Assembly (NCBI RefSeq): GCF_022662195.1
Contig: NZ_JAKMCS010000007.1
Coordinates: forward strand, 186,001-250,000
DNA: 64,000 bases
From: Aestuariivivens insulae
GTDB taxonomy: Bacteria; Bacteroidota; Bacteroidia; Flavobacteriales; Flavobacteriaceae
Reading direction: 5' to 3'
A program made the translations under genes and the position numbers. Below are positions 18,252 to 27,929 of this stretch, one piece after another. Each line of letters starts with the position of its first letter. Position 1 is the stretch's first letter. Under the pieces are notes generated by a model. The model had not been told where the DNA came from. It made no database searches and was given only the letters and a program-made list of their open reading frames with translations.

Positions 18252-19400
18252 TTAACTTTTTATAAAATTATGCGGATAGTTTGGCATGCGATTCTGAAAA
18301 GTTAAGACAGATTCTTTTTTAATCACACCATCATCAATATTAATCGCCTTTTGTATTGTGCTACTTTTCACCCAAGCTTTAGGGCCTTCTATAATTGTTG
18401 GTAAGTGTACAATTAATGCTGCTGAAATTGACCTTGAAGCACTTTCCCATAAATAACTGGGTGTGTGATCTACTGCATAATAATCTATATTGTCGATATT
18501 GATCATTGGATTTTTAAAAGTTGTAGGCTTTGCAAAATAGAATCCCATACCTTCATCGCAACTAACATCTATGATAAGACATCCTGGTTTTAAAATCCCT
18601 TTCTCTTCTTCAGTCACAAAATTGATAGGATTATCTGTGTTTTGATAAACGCCATTAATTATTATCTCAGATTCACGAATTAAATCAGATAAAGGTTGCA
18701 CCCTGCCATCATGTTCCACAACAACTAACCTCGCTTCATTTTCTTCTCCTTCACGAATGCGAGCATAATGAACATCTAAAATTTCTTCACGAACTTCATG
18801 GTCAGGCCTTTGAATGCAAATCGTAATATCCCTGAAACCATGTGCTTTAAGAGCATAAATAGCTCCTCGACTAACAGCTCCAAAGCTAAAAATAATTACT
18901 TTACGCTGTTTACCATAATGACCATCAATACCCCTTAATTGCATTGCATGTAGAACAGCACAATAACCTGCCATTTCATTGTTCTTATAAAATGTATGTC
19001 TGCCTGCCTGACCATTTGGAGACCAAACAAACATATCTTCAAAGGCAATTAGTGTTAGTTTTCGATCAATTGCAGTTTGGGTAATGTCAACTTGCTGTGC
19101 GCAATGCGGATATCCCCAAATAAATCCTCCTTCACGTACCTCTTGCAAATCAGCTACCACAGGTTTAGAAATAATTACTGAGCCAATTTCAGCTAATAAT
19201 TCATGACGTGAAGCAACCCCTCCGGTTTGAGAAACAAAAAAATCGTCATTTAAACCAAAGGGTGCACCATATCCCTTTTCAAAAATTAATTGTTTCCTAA
19301 TATCTGCTGGAAGACGCGAAAGGTGATCTGGATGAATTGGTACACGTTTTTCATCTTCTTTTCTAGAAGTTCCAACAACCCCTAATGTTAATTTTTCCAT
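18252..19400 (-). CDS. Alanine dehydrogenase/PNT-family oxidoreductase, N5-(carboxyethyl)ornithine synthase-like
   Basis: 382 residues. The start MEKLTLGVVGTSRKEDEKRV and the motifs RVPIHPDHL, KPVVADLQEVREGGFIWGYP and FEDMFVW match the AlaDH/PNT N-terminal domain. The nucleotide-binding part holds KVIIFSFGAVSRGAIYALKA in place of the usual GxGxxG. Absence of a full AlaDH signature, together with CLIIDVSCDEGMGFYFAKPT, makes me favour the N5-(carboxyethyl)ornithine synthase or opine-like branch, which joins a keto acid to an amino acid using NAD(P)H. It is transcribed against its neighbours. Confidence 0.7.
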   Translation of the reverse strand: MEKLTLGVVGTSRKEDEKRVPIHPDHLSRLPADIRKQLIFEKGYGAPFGLNDDFFVSQTGGVASRHELLAEIGSVIISKPVVADLQEVREGGFIWGYPHCAQQVDITQTAIDRKLTLIAFEDMFVWSPNGQAGRHTFYKNNEMAGYCAVLHAMQLRGIDGHYGKQRKVIIFSFGAVSRGAIYALKAHGFRDITICIQRPDHEVREEILDVHYARIREGEENEARLVVVEHDGRVQPLSDLIRESEIIINGVYQNTDNPINFVTEEEKGILKPGCLIIDVSCDEGMGFYFAKPTTFKNPMINIDNIDYYAVDHTPSYLWESASRSISAALIVHLPTIIEGPKAWVKSSTIQKAINIDDGVIKKESVLTFQNRMPNYPHNFIKS

Positions 19401-19785
19401 AAGTTGTTTGCTGTTAATTTTGTATATAACAAATTAATGTAGGCCTAACTATAGGTAATTCAATGAGAAATCTTCTGCAGGAGTGAAAGATAAATTATTT
19501 AGCAGCTAAATCGAGTAATGACTGATTGAAATCAAAAATGGCATGACCAAATGTAAAGATACTCTTTTTTTCTATAGGATAATCGAATTAAAATTTTGAT
19601 ACTGAAATAGTAAATAAAAACCTAGTCTGTAACAAAAAGTAAAACCAAATAGCGGGTTTAAGTGCTTATTTAAATCTATGAAAATCTTAAAATTTACTAA
19701 ATTGCAAAATGGAAATGAGGTACAAGTTAAACAGCTACAAGCTTAATTTTAACCGTTATCTGGCATATGATAAATAACGAATAAA
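19401..19785. other. Intergenic region, no gene seen
   Basis: These 385 AT-rich bases separate two divergently transcribed genes and should hold both promoters. I see no convincing coding frame, tRNA or strong hairpin. The stretch TTTTAACCGTTATCTGGCA close to the right gene resembles the junction sequences that precede cargo genes elsewhere in this accessory region, but the likeness is weak. Confidence 0.4.
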
Positions 19786-20793
19786 ATGTATCACCCGAGA
19801 CTATATGGAGAATATTACGACATGGGCTTAAAGTATGGTAAACTACTGTATGAAAAAGCAAATTTCGTCATTCCAACAATCAGCAAACAAAAAATGGATT
19901 TTGGACTGGATTCCTATCAAAATTTAAAATCATTTTTCCCAGAAGTTATTGAAGAGATTGAAGGTTTTGCAAAAGGGATTAATGACAAACCTGAAAAGTT
20001 AGGTGCATTTTTATTGAGCCTAGGTGTTTTCAATCCAACTGGACAATGTAGCGTATTTGCTTTCAAAAATAGCAATGACACGATAATCGGGCGGAATTAC
20101 GATATGCTTTTCAATTTTAAAAAATTTACGGAAAGTAGTTTGATAGCACCAAAAAATAAATACTCGTACATAAGCCAATCAGACGTTTTTATAGGTCGTT
20201 CAGACGGAATTAACGAAAAAGGATTATCTGTTGCAATGTCGTTCGTCAATGGAACTGAAATCCAGACGGGAATTAGCTTCCATTTTATTGTAAGGAAAAT
20301 TTTAGAAGATTGTGAAAACACAAAACAAGCGATAGAATTAATTGAAAAAGCCAAAGTTTCAACTGCGAACAATTTTTTGATTGCAGACAAAACTGGAGAA
20401 ATCGTAGTTGTGGAATCCGCACCACAAAAAAGCAAGGTAAGACGACCTAAGGAAAATGAGCAGTTCATTTATATAACAAACGAATTTAAATTAGAGGAAA
20501 TGCAACGGTACGACCGTGGTGGAGTTGAATGGAGTAAAAGTACGGAAAGGTATAACGGACTGAAAAACAATTTAAAGTCCGTTGAGCAAATGGATTTAGA
20601 AAAAGCCAAAGAGATTCTTTCGGACAAGTGTGTGTGTTTGAATTTAAAGAAAGAAAAATTTGGTACAATTTGGTCAGTAGTCGCAAATTTGAACGATTTG
20701 AAGATTGAACGAGCGGAAACAAAACCGACAGTAAGGAATTATAAATTAGAAACTAGACTTGATTGGTGGATGAAAAAAAACGCCCCCAGCTAG
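19786..20793 (+). CDS. C45-family autoproteolytic acyltransferase/hydrolase
   Basis: 335 residues with no signal peptide. The catalytic segment is NPTGQCSVFAF with Cys88 as the expected N-terminal nucleophile after self-cleavage, followed by IIGRNYDMLFNF and GINEKGLSVAMSFVNG, typical of the acyl-CoA:6-aminopenicillanate acyltransferase-like (C45) and related choloylglycine-hydrolase-like Ntn enzymes. NNFLIADKTGEIVVVE is another family landmark. These enzymes hydrolyse or transfer linear amides; the substrate is unknown. Its 3' end touches the third CGTCTGT hairpin. Confidence 0.8.
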   Translation: MYHPRLYGEYYDMGLKYGKLLYEKANFVIPTISKQKMDFGLDSYQNLKSFFPEVIEEIEGFAKGINDKPEKLGAFLLSLGVFNPTGQCSVFAFKNSNDTIIGRNYDMLFNFKKFTESSLIAPKNKYSYISQSDVFIGRSDGINEKGLSVAMSFVNGTEIQTGISFHFIVRKILEDCENTKQAIELIEKAKVSTANNFLIADKTGEIVVVESAPQKSKVRRPKENEQFIYITNEFKLEEMQRYDRGGVEWSKSTERYNGLKNNLKSVEQMDLEKAKEILSDKCVCLNLKKEKFGTIWSVVANLNDLKIERAETKPTVRNYKLETRLDWWMKKNAPS

Positions 20794-20815
20794 CACTTGT
20801 CTGTGATGCGTGCTA
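20790..20815. repeat. CTGTCTGTGA-type hairpin repeat, copy 3
   Basis: TAGCACTTGTCTGTGATGCGTGCTA folds as AGCAC facing GTGCT and shares GTCTGTGA with the copies at 15651 and 16621. It overlaps the final codons of the C45-family gene, so the end of that protein is encoded in repeat sequence. The remaining bases to 21047 show no gene. Confidence 0.55.
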
Positions 20816-21047
20816 CAATAGCAAAGTCGTTGAAAATGCAATAGGTTTTACCTAAGATGAATTTTATCTCTACCAAAGCTTTGTAGACGTGTCGCACTCA
20901 AAAAAAGTAATTAATTTATACAATGAAATAAGATTACATTTATCTTTAGACTACAAAACACCTAGCATGGTATATAAATTAACAGGGTAAATCAATTTTA
21001 ACTTGTGGTCATCCTTTAGGACGAGACATAATTTCCTAATTTCAAAA

Positions 21048-22724
21048 ATGGGACAAGACTTGAAAAATATGTTTTTGTTGGTAACCTGTTTGGCTTTTCA
21101 AACGGTTATTGGTCAAGATACCAAACTAACATTAAATATATACGATGAATCTTCCTTAGTTCCAGCTAGGGTCGAAATCAAGGATGCCATGGACAATTAC
21201 TTTATTGCCGAGAACACCTTACTTTTTGGTGGTGACTGTAGCAATAGCGAGGAACCTACCAAGCTTACAAATCTAAAAACGACACTAGGCTCATTTAAAA
21301 AAGTAATTGAAAACCCTTATACGCGAACAACCCAATTTTATTCAACAGGAGAATCCGTCATCAAGTTGGGACAGGGAACATATTATATAAGCATTCAGAA
21401 GGGGCTTGAATACAAGGTTTTTCGAGACACAATCACTTTGAACGCCAATGCAGATTTAACCTATGAAGCATATTTGAAGCGATGGATTAACATGCCCCAA
21501 GAAAACTGGTATGGAGCCGATGATCATTTACATATTCCTAGGCCTGTGCCAGAGATAGACCCTTACATCCTCCAATTAATTCAGGCGGAAGATATTCATG
21601 TGGGGAATCTTTTGCAGATTGGTAAAGCCGAGATATTTGAGCATTCGCCACAATATGCATTCGGTTTAAAAGGAGATTACCAAAAAGGAAATTTTATTAT
21701 AGCGTCTGGTCAGGAGAACCCACGAACCCATTTCTTGGGACATGCAATTTCACTTGGAATCAACAAACCGATTCATAATCCTGAAAAATATCTCATCTAT
21801 CGCTATATATGGGAAGAAGTAAAGCGACAAGGAGGACTAAATGGGTTTGCTCATGGAAATGAGCGAGAATCGTATATTCTTTCCGCACACAAAGGAGTGA
21901 GCTTGCTGCTTCCAGATGACCTAATGCATTTTATTGAAGTCATGGCGTTTAATCGTCATGAATATAGTTTGTGGTACGACATACTCAACCTTGGGTTCAA
22001 AGTAGCGCCAACCGCTGGTACTGATTTTCCTTGTGGGGACAACTTACCTGGACATGAACGTTTTTACACTAAAGTTGAAGGGTCATTTAATTATAATAAT
22101 TGGCTAGAAGGTATTCGAAAAGGGCGAACATTTGTTACAGTTGGACCTATGGTTGAGTTCGAGATTGATAATCAACCTATAGGAAGTGAACTCGAACGAA
22201 AAGCTGGAGATTTAATTAAAATAAAAGGAAAGGTACATTTAGACCCAGAGCAAGATGATTTAAACTTTATTGAAATTGTTCAAAACGGAGATGTTATTTT
22301 TAGAATAAACGATGTTTCTGGCAAAGGATTGGTAAATTTTGAATTTACCCATACTTTACAAACAACGTCCTGGATTGCAGTTCGAGGAATTGGAGACAGA
22401 AAACTTGAAACCTTATTCCAAGAAAGGGGAGAATATACAATTGCTTCAATCAGTCCCAAGAGTCCGTTTCATACGGCTCCTATCTACATGGTCATCCAAA
22501 ATGAATCTAATCCAAAAACAAAACACGTTGCCCAATCATGGTTAGATCGATTAAATAATATGGAAATTATGTTAGCAGAAAAGAATCTTAATATTTTGGC
22601 CCAACATATTCAAGAACCCAATTGGGATAATGTGCCCAAGGAAATATTAATAAATAATAGAGACGAATTGTTAAAGGAAATCTTCGAAGCAAAAGAATTC
22701 TTCAGCAACTTAATAAAAGATTAA
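21048..22724 (+). CDS. CehA/McbA-type PHP-domain metallohydrolase, secreted
   Basis: 558 residues from the ATG at 21048, chosen because it places a signal peptide (MFLLVTCLAFQTVIG) at the N-terminus; the earlier start at 21003 would bury it. Residues near 150 read NWYGADDHLHIPRP, the PHP metal motif HxH in variant form, followed later by GFAHGNE, PTAGTDFPCGDN and RKGRTFVTVGP, which are landmarks of the CehA/McbA family. Members hydrolyse esters or phosphoesters with metals. It directly precedes a TonB-dependent receptor, suggesting joint use of one imported compound. Confidence 0.78.
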   Translation: MGQDLKNMFLLVTCLAFQTVIGQDTKLTLNIYDESSLVPARVEIKDAMDNYFIAENTLLFGGDCSNSEEPTKLTNLKTTLGSFKKVIENPYTRTTQFYSTGESVIKLGQGTYYISIQKGLEYKVFRDTITLNANADLTYEAYLKRWINMPQENWYGADDHLHIPRPVPEIDPYILQLIQAEDIHVGNLLQIGKAEIFEHSPQYAFGLKGDYQKGNFIIASGQENPRTHFLGHAISLGINKPIHNPEKYLIYRYIWEEVKRQGGLNGFAHGNERESYILSAHKGVSLLLPDDLMHFIEVMAFNRHEYSLWYDILNLGFKVAPTAGTDFPCGDNLPGHERFYTKVEGSFNYNNWLEGIRKGRTFVTVGPMVEFEIDNQPIGSELERKAGDLIKIKGKVHLDPEQDDLNFIEIVQNGDVIFRINDVSGKGLVNFEFTHTLQTTSWIAVRGIGDRKLETLFQERGEYTIASISPKSPFHTAPIYMVIQNESNPKTKHVAQSWLDRLNNMEIMLAEKNLNILAQHIQEPNWDNVPKEILINNRDELLKEIFEAKEFFSNLIKD

Positions 22725-22935
22725 TTATGTGCGTTATAGATCGATAATTAAGAAGCAGGGTAAACAGCTGCCAACCATTTTGTTACGTCTTCCAACAAAA
22801 AGCGCATTAATGCATTTGGACTGCAAATTATCCGTTCTCCAGTTACAGAACAGCACTAATGAATTTGATTGTTTCTTTCCCAGATCGGCTTTTGTAAGAA
22901 CTATTTTATTAAAATTGCTAGCTGTTAAATATAAT

Positions 22936-25221
22936 ATGAAAAGAATATTGTTTTTGTGGGGTGTTTTGTTAAGTTGTTCTGCTTTTTCACAGCATGATGT
23001 AATGGGTTCAGTAATAGACGCTACAACAAATGTTGAAATTGTAAATGCTAAAATATTGGATGTTTTTTCTAAAAATGAAACCTTTAGTAATAGTCTGGGG
23101 CAGTTTTCTATAAAGACCCAAGGCCAATTAGAAATATCAGTAGAAGGTTATATAACCAAAACCATAATAGTAAGCAAAGACGGGAAACTTGTAATCGCTC
23201 TGAGTCCTTCCATTAATGAGTTGGAAGAAGTATTCATTAATGGATTAACCATACCGGTAAAGCAAAAATATGCAATCGATAATATATCACTAATAAGTAA
23301 AGAAGATTTAGATAGGGGAAACGGAATGGAATTGCGCCCAATTTTGAATAGGGTCTCGGGGGTGCATATGCAAACAGGGGCCTTGAATACAAATAAAATA
23401 ACTATAAGGGGTATTGGTGCCAGGAGTTTATTTGGGACTTCAAATATCAGGGCTTACTTTGGTGACATTCCCCTAACGGACGGGAATGGAGAATCCGCAA
23501 TAGAAGATTTAGAGCTTGGTAGTGTCTCCCGCATCGAAATTCACAAAGGGCCATCATCTAGTACCTATGGAGTAGGTTTGGGAGGGACTATTTTATTATT
23601 GCCCGAATATGCCGATTACACGTCAAAAAAGGTTACAGTGTCCTCTGTCATTGGTAGCTATGGTCTAAGAAGGTTTGTAGCTAAAGCATCAGTTGGTGGG
23701 AAAAAGTCTGCTACAAATATTATTTATGGTAATAGCCATTCCAATGGCTATAGAATGAATAACGAATATAATAGATATAATATAACCGTGACCTCTAACA
23801 TTTATGGAGGGGAAAAAGATAAATTTTCAATACTTGGTAGTTATGTTAATTTAAAATCCGGAATTCCAAGTTCATTAAACCAAGACCGTTTTGACAATAA
23901 TCCGAGGCAGGCTGCTTTTACATGGGGCAGGTCTAAAGGTTATGAAGATGTGGATTATGGAATTATGGGGGTGACTTGGAAACATTATTACAATAACAAT
24001 TTATCTCAACAAACAAGTGTGTTTTCTTCATTAAGGGGAAATTATGAGCCAAGGCCTTTTAATATTTTAAAAGAGAGCTCAAATAGCTTTGGAATTAGAA
24101 GTAGGGTATTAGGTGTTTTTAAGGTATTGGAAAAGGAGTTGAACTGGACTTTTGGGAGTGAATTATTCTTTGACAACTATAATGCAAAAACTTTTGAGAA
24201 CCTTTATCAAGACTATCCGGAAGGGACAGGAAGTGTGAAAGGAGACCAGCTTTCTAATTTAGATGAAGACCGGAATTATTACAACTTTTTTGTTGAGGCC
24301 AATTTTAGGGCTAATGAAAAATTGAAGTTCAATATGGGGGTGAACTTAAACAGAACTTTGTTTAAAATAAAGGATCGGTTCTTAAGTGATGGTGAAGATA
24401 GCTCTGGGCGCTATAATTTTAAGTTTATAATCTCTCCTAAGATTGGGTTTAATTATCTTTTAAACCCAAACGTGGTTATGTTTGGTAACATTTCCCATGG
24501 GTTTTCCACGCCTACAACATCCGAAACATTATTGCCCGAAGGAACGTTCAATCCTAATATTAAACCAGAAATAGGTTGGAATTATGAAATAGGTACGCGA
24601 CTCAACTTATTGGACAATAAGTTCAAGGCATCCCTGTCTGTTTATACCCTTAAGGTTAAAGATTTGCTGGTTTCCAGAAGGACGACCGAAGACAACTTTT
24701 TTGCAATAAATGCAGGTAAGACAAACCATAATGGTATTGAGACCGAGATCAATTATACCATTCTTGGAACTGACCAAATAAAGTTTATAACTACCCTGAA
24801 TGCAACGTTAAACACATTTAAATTTAAAGAATTTGTAGATTTTGAAGATGATTACTCAGGAAACCGTTTAACAGGTGCACCTTCACATGTTATCAATTTT
24901 GGGATGGATTTAGTTTCTGATACAGGGGTTTACGGCAACATTAATTTTCAGGGTGTAGGTAAAATACCCGCAAATGACGCGAATACTGTATTTGGTAATA
25001 GTTATGAAATATTATTTGGTAAAATTGGGTTTAAAAATAATATAGGAAAGAATTTTTCTTATGATTTGTTTTTGGGAATGAACAATATCCTAAACACCAA
25101 ATATGCTTCTCAACTTCAAGTTAATGCCACTGGTTTTGGAGGTAGTATGCCAAGATATTTTTATCCCGGACTTCCGTTTAATGTCTACGGCGGAATTAAC
25201 TTTACTTATAGTATCTTTTAA
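22936..25221 (+). CDS. TonB-dependent receptor with carboxypeptidase-regulatory-like domain
   Basis: 761 residues from the ATG at 22936, which begins a clean signal peptide (MKRILFLWGVLLSCSAFSQ); the frame is open upstream but encodes no recognisable sequence. Residues about 20-95 are a CarboxypepD_reg-like domain, then a plug (RVSGVHMQTGALNTNKITIR; FGDIPLTDGNGESAIEDLEL; IEIHKGPSSSTYGVGLGG), then a 22-strand-type barrel ending in PGLPFNVYGGINFTYSIF. No SusD partner is adjacent, so it belongs to the stand-alone receptors that import siderophores, cofactors or small glycans. The substrate is unknown. Confidence 0.9.
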   Translation: MKRILFLWGVLLSCSAFSQHDVMGSVIDATTNVEIVNAKILDVFSKNETFSNSLGQFSIKTQGQLEISVEGYITKTIIVSKDGKLVIALSPSINELEEVFINGLTIPVKQKYAIDNISLISKEDLDRGNGMELRPILNRVSGVHMQTGALNTNKITIRGIGARSLFGTSNIRAYFGDIPLTDGNGESAIEDLELGSVSRIEIHKGPSSSTYGVGLGGTILLLPEYADYTSKKVTVSSVIGSYGLRRFVAKASVGGKKSATNIIYGNSHSNGYRMNNEYNRYNITVTSNIYGGEKDKFSILGSYVNLKSGIPSSLNQDRFDNNPRQAAFTWGRSKGYEDVDYGIMGVTWKHYYNNNLSQQTSVFSSLRGNYEPRPFNILKESSNSFGIRSRVLGVFKVLEKELNWTFGSELFFDNYNAKTFENLYQDYPEGTGSVKGDQLSNLDEDRNYYNFFVEANFRANEKLKFNMGVNLNRTLFKIKDRFLSDGEDSSGRYNFKFIISPKIGFNYLLNPNVVMFGNISHGFSTPTTSETLLPEGTFNPNIKPEIGWNYEIGTRLNLLDNKFKASLSVYTLKVKDLLVSRRTTEDNFFAINAGKTNHNGIETEINYTILGTDQIKFITTLNATLNTFKFKEFVDFEDDYSGNRLTGAPSHVINFGMDLVSDTGVYGNINFQGVGKIPANDANTVFGNSYEILFGKIGFKNNIGKNFSYDLFLGMNNILNTKYASQLQVNATGFGGSMPRYFYPGLPFNVYGGINFTYSIF

Positions 25222-25279
25222 TTACAATAAAAATATTTGAATAGATTAGAAGTACAGAGCTTCAGTACAATAAAAAAAT

Positions 25280-25324
25280 AAAAAGTCTATCAAACCTAAA
25301 AAATTGGTTTAATAGACTTTTTTA
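25280..25324. terminator. Bidirectional terminator between convergent genes
   Basis: AAAAAGTCTAT followed by CAAACC pairs with GGTTTAATAGACTTTTTT across a short A-rich loop. It lies between the receptor gene and the convergent sugar dehydrogenase gene, with T-runs on both strands, so it can end both transcripts. Confidence 0.85.
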
Positions 25325-25338
25325 ATAATGCATATCGA

Positions 25339-26796
25339 TTAATTGTCAATAGGGACCAATTTAAAGATTCCACCGGTCCAATTTTTGGAGGCTTCAACAG
25401 CAATGTATATAAAGCCATCATTACCAATTTTTACATTTCTTAACCGCCCTATATTTTTTAAAAGAATTTCTTCTTCCCCCGTTATTTTATTGTTCAATAT
25501 CTTGGTACGGTTTAGATACCTAAAACGCAAGGATCCGGTAAGAACATCCCCTTCCCATTTCTTATAATTATCGCCTGAAACAAAGGCAATACCACTTGGA
25601 GCTATGGAGGGAGTCCAATAGATTTCGGGCTGTTCCATTCCCTCTTTCTTTGTAATATTGCTAATAGGCTTGCCATTGTAATTGATACCATATGTTATAA
25701 CTGGCCAACCATAGTTTTTGCCTTTTCTAATAATGTTTATTTCATCCCCTCCTCTAGGGCCATGCTCATTTACCCATATTTCCCCTGTTGAAGGGTTCAA
25801 TGTCATACCTTGGGGGTTTCGGTGTCCGTAAGAATAAATAGATGGAATGGCACCTTGTTGATTAACAAATGGATTATCTTGGGGAATGCTACCATCATCA
25901 TTTATCCGATGGATTTTCCCTAAAAAGTTATTTAAACTTTGTGGGTTTTCTTTTTCGTTACCGCGATCTCCAACAGAAATGTACAATTTCCCGTCATTCC
26001 CGAACTGTAGCCTTGAACCATAATGATGCCTTCTTTTAGAGAAGGGCAATGCTACAAATATGTTGTCTTGATTGGTCAGGCCGTTGCCAACAAGTTCGGC
26101 TTTCATAACTGCTGTGGTGGCCAAAGTGTTATTGTCTGTTTTCTTGGGCATTGCATAAGAAAGGTAAATAATGTGATTGTCTTTAAAGTTGGAGTGCAAT
26201 GCAATGTCCAGCAGTCCCCCTTGACCTTCGGCGACTACTTCCGGAACTCCATCAATAGATTGGAGCTTTTGGTTTGAAGTTAATTTATAGAGTTTTCCCG
26301 ATCGTTCAGTAATTAGCATTTCACCATTGGGAAGAAAGGCCATGCCCCATGGGATTTTAATGTCCTTGGCTATGGTGTCCAATCGAACCTTTTGTGACCC
26401 TGAATCGAAAATGTTCGATTTTATCTCGACATCTTTTAGGTCAAACTTATTATTGTTTTCAATGCCCTGAAGAATAAAATCTGCAAGTTCCCTGATGTTC
26501 TCTTCCGAAAATGTAGCTTTAAAGCCTGGCATGCCCAAATCTGCGTATCCGTTACTTATGGATGCCATTAAACTGTCCTTGGTATTTCCGTATTTCCATT
26601 TTCTATCGACAAAAGTCTCTACCTTTTCCCCATGACATCCCGAACATATATTGCTAAAGGTAGCTTTAGCGAAGCTATATTTCTTTTGTGTCTGTTCATC
26701 CTGGGTTTGTTGTCTGTCTTTTTTTTGAGTATGGCAACTTGACAACGAGAATAAAATAAAAAGAAGGGAAATTAAACTGTAGTGCGTTTTATTCAT
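25339..26796 (-). CDS. PQQ-type sugar dehydrogenase (glucose/sorbosone family) with N-terminal cytochrome c, lipoprotein
   Basis: 485 residues. Lipoprotein signal (LFSLSSC, Cys21), then a class I cytochrome c domain with Cys51-Ser-Gly-Cys54-His55 and a likely distal Met in LGMPGFKATF. From about residue 135 the six-bladed GSDH propeller follows: IPWGMAFLPNGEMLITERSG, EGQGGLLDIALH, HHYGSRLQFGNDGKLYISVG, YGHRNPQGMTLNP and WVNEHGPRGGDEIN. Such enzymes oxidise aldose sugars with pyrroloquinoline quinone and pass electrons to the fused haem. Calcium and PQQ ligands look intact by eye. Confidence 0.88.
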   Translation of the reverse strand: MNKTHYSLISLLFILFSLSSCHTQKKDRQQTQDEQTQKKYSFAKATFSNICSGCHGEKVETFVDRKWKYGNTKDSLMASISNGYADLGMPGFKATFSEENIRELADFILQGIENNNKFDLKDVEIKSNIFDSGSQKVRLDTIAKDIKIPWGMAFLPNGEMLITERSGKLYKLTSNQKLQSIDGVPEVVAEGQGGLLDIALHSNFKDNHIIYLSYAMPKKTDNNTLATTAVMKAELVGNGLTNQDNIFVALPFSKRRHHYGSRLQFGNDGKLYISVGDRGNEKENPQSLNNFLGKIHRINDDGSIPQDNPFVNQQGAIPSIYSYGHRNPQGMTLNPSTGEIWVNEHGPRGGDEINIIRKGKNYGWPVITYGINYNGKPISNITKKEGMEQPEIYWTPSIAPSGIAFVSGDNYKKWEGDVLTGSLRFRYLNRTKILNNKITGEEEILLKNIGRLRNVKIGNDGFIYIAVEASKNWTGGIFKLVPIDN

Positions 26797-27087
26797 AATT
26801 TAAGCTTTGCTTTTTAATGGTAAATAAAAGATAGGATAATTTATTAAACGAAAATATAAACAATTTTAGTTTGAGTTGATAAGATATGTTACAAATATTA
26901 TCGATTACGTATCCTTTAGGATTCCATTAGGCTTTAATTCCCAAAAATTGTATCAAGCTCTGATACATTTTCAACCTGAAACTTTAACGGGTTAAGTTTC
27001 TTAAAGTTAATAAGTTAAAGGCTTATTAATTGGTTGTGCCTCCTTTATTTCGTACTTTAGGGAGATTAATAATAAATTTCAATAGTC

Positions 27088-27408
27088 ATGAGAATGTTAG
27101 TAACTGTAACTTGCCCTATTGAACCCTTCAATACTTTGGTTAGAAATGGTACAGCAGGAGAAATCATTGGCCGTGTGGTTGATGATATTAAGCCGGAAAG
27201 TATTTATTTTACCGAATTAGATGGTCATCGTGGTGCTGTTATGGTGGTAGATGTTGCCGATCCTTCGGGCATCCCCGCAATTGCAGAACCTTGGTTTTTG
27301 AATTTTGAAGCTGTTTGCGAATTCAGAATCGCCATGACAACAGAAGATTTAATGAAATCGAACCTCACGCAACTTGCAGAAAAGTGGCAAACGGTCCAGA
27401 TGAACTAA
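27088..27408 (+). CDS. Small conserved protein (DUF3303-like)
   Basis: 106 residues with no signal or membrane segment. The sequence MRMLVTVTCPIEPFNTLVRN, then TELDGHRGAVMVVDVADPSG and AEPWFLNFEAVCEFRIAMT, resembles a small ferredoxin-like alpha/beta family often labelled DUF3303 or, without good reason, pantothenate synthetase. A dimeric alpha-beta barrel is likely. The gene stands alone between a divergent gene and a terminator. The 291 bases upstream (26797-27087) hold both divergent promoters and no gene. Confidence 0.65.
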   Translation: MRMLVTVTCPIEPFNTLVRNGTAGEIIGRVVDDIKPESIYFTELDGHRGAVMVVDVADPSGIPAIAEPWFLNFEAVCEFRIAMTTEDLMKSNLTQLAEKWQTVQMN

Positions 27409-27426
27409 AAGCGTTTATTAATCTTT

Positions 27427-27462
27427 AAAAACCACCTAATTAAAAATTATGGTGGTTTTTTT
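27427..27462 (+). terminator. Rho-independent terminator
   Basis: AAAACCACC pairs with GGTGGTTTT across TAATTAAAAATTAT and is followed by TTTT. It ends the transcript of the small DUF3303-like gene. Confidence 0.85.
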
Positions 27463-27715
27463 ATGCCGTTGATTTAATGAGAATTGTTTTTATTATAAAC
27501 AGTGATAAAAATTCTTATGTATTTAATGGTATAATCTAGAATTATACAAAGGTGTTTTGATGGATGTCTACTGCCTTGGATAAATTATTGGTTAAAATTG
27601 CTTATTAAATAACTAAGTGATAGGTAATCAGTATATAGTATCGAAGATATTGTTTTTTCATGGTTAAAAAAGTATTGGTGTTTATCATGATAATGTTTGA
27701 ATTGAACCCTATGGT

Positions 27716-27876
27716 AATCTATTTTGGCTCATTTATTTAAGATAAAATATAATGTTGTAAAAATCACCTGTTTAAAAGGGAGTAGTAATGTAATGCTATA
27801 TGGTTATAATCTTAATGAAGATGTACTAAAGAAGGAGGATAAAGAAGGACAAAAAGCAAAAAACTATAGAGGTTAA
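27716..27876 (+). pseudogene. Possible 3' fragment of an unknown gene
   Basis: Between the terminator and the next gene lies about 470 bases without an intact gene. One frame stays open from about 27716 to a TAA at 27874 and encodes a protein-like tail (VVKITCLKGSSNVMLYGYNL, then a Lys/Glu-rich end). It has no plausible start of normal length and I cannot name it. It may be the tail of a gene lost by deletion, perhaps related to the truncated carbohydrate-binding gene next to it. Confidence 0.3.
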
Positions 27877-27929
27877 AATTTAAATTTTATCTTTCAATTA
27901 TTTATTTATTATAAGACAAAAGCTATCAA

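Noticed and set aside
10094-20815. Classical integron with attC sites
   Set aside because: No integrase is in view, most boundaries lack a GTTRRRY core, and repeat units include comM coding sequence. Only one junction fits a core site.
22729-22935. Extended N-terminus of the TonB-dependent receptor
   Set aside because: It would place about 69 unrelated residues before a clear signal peptide that starts at 22936.
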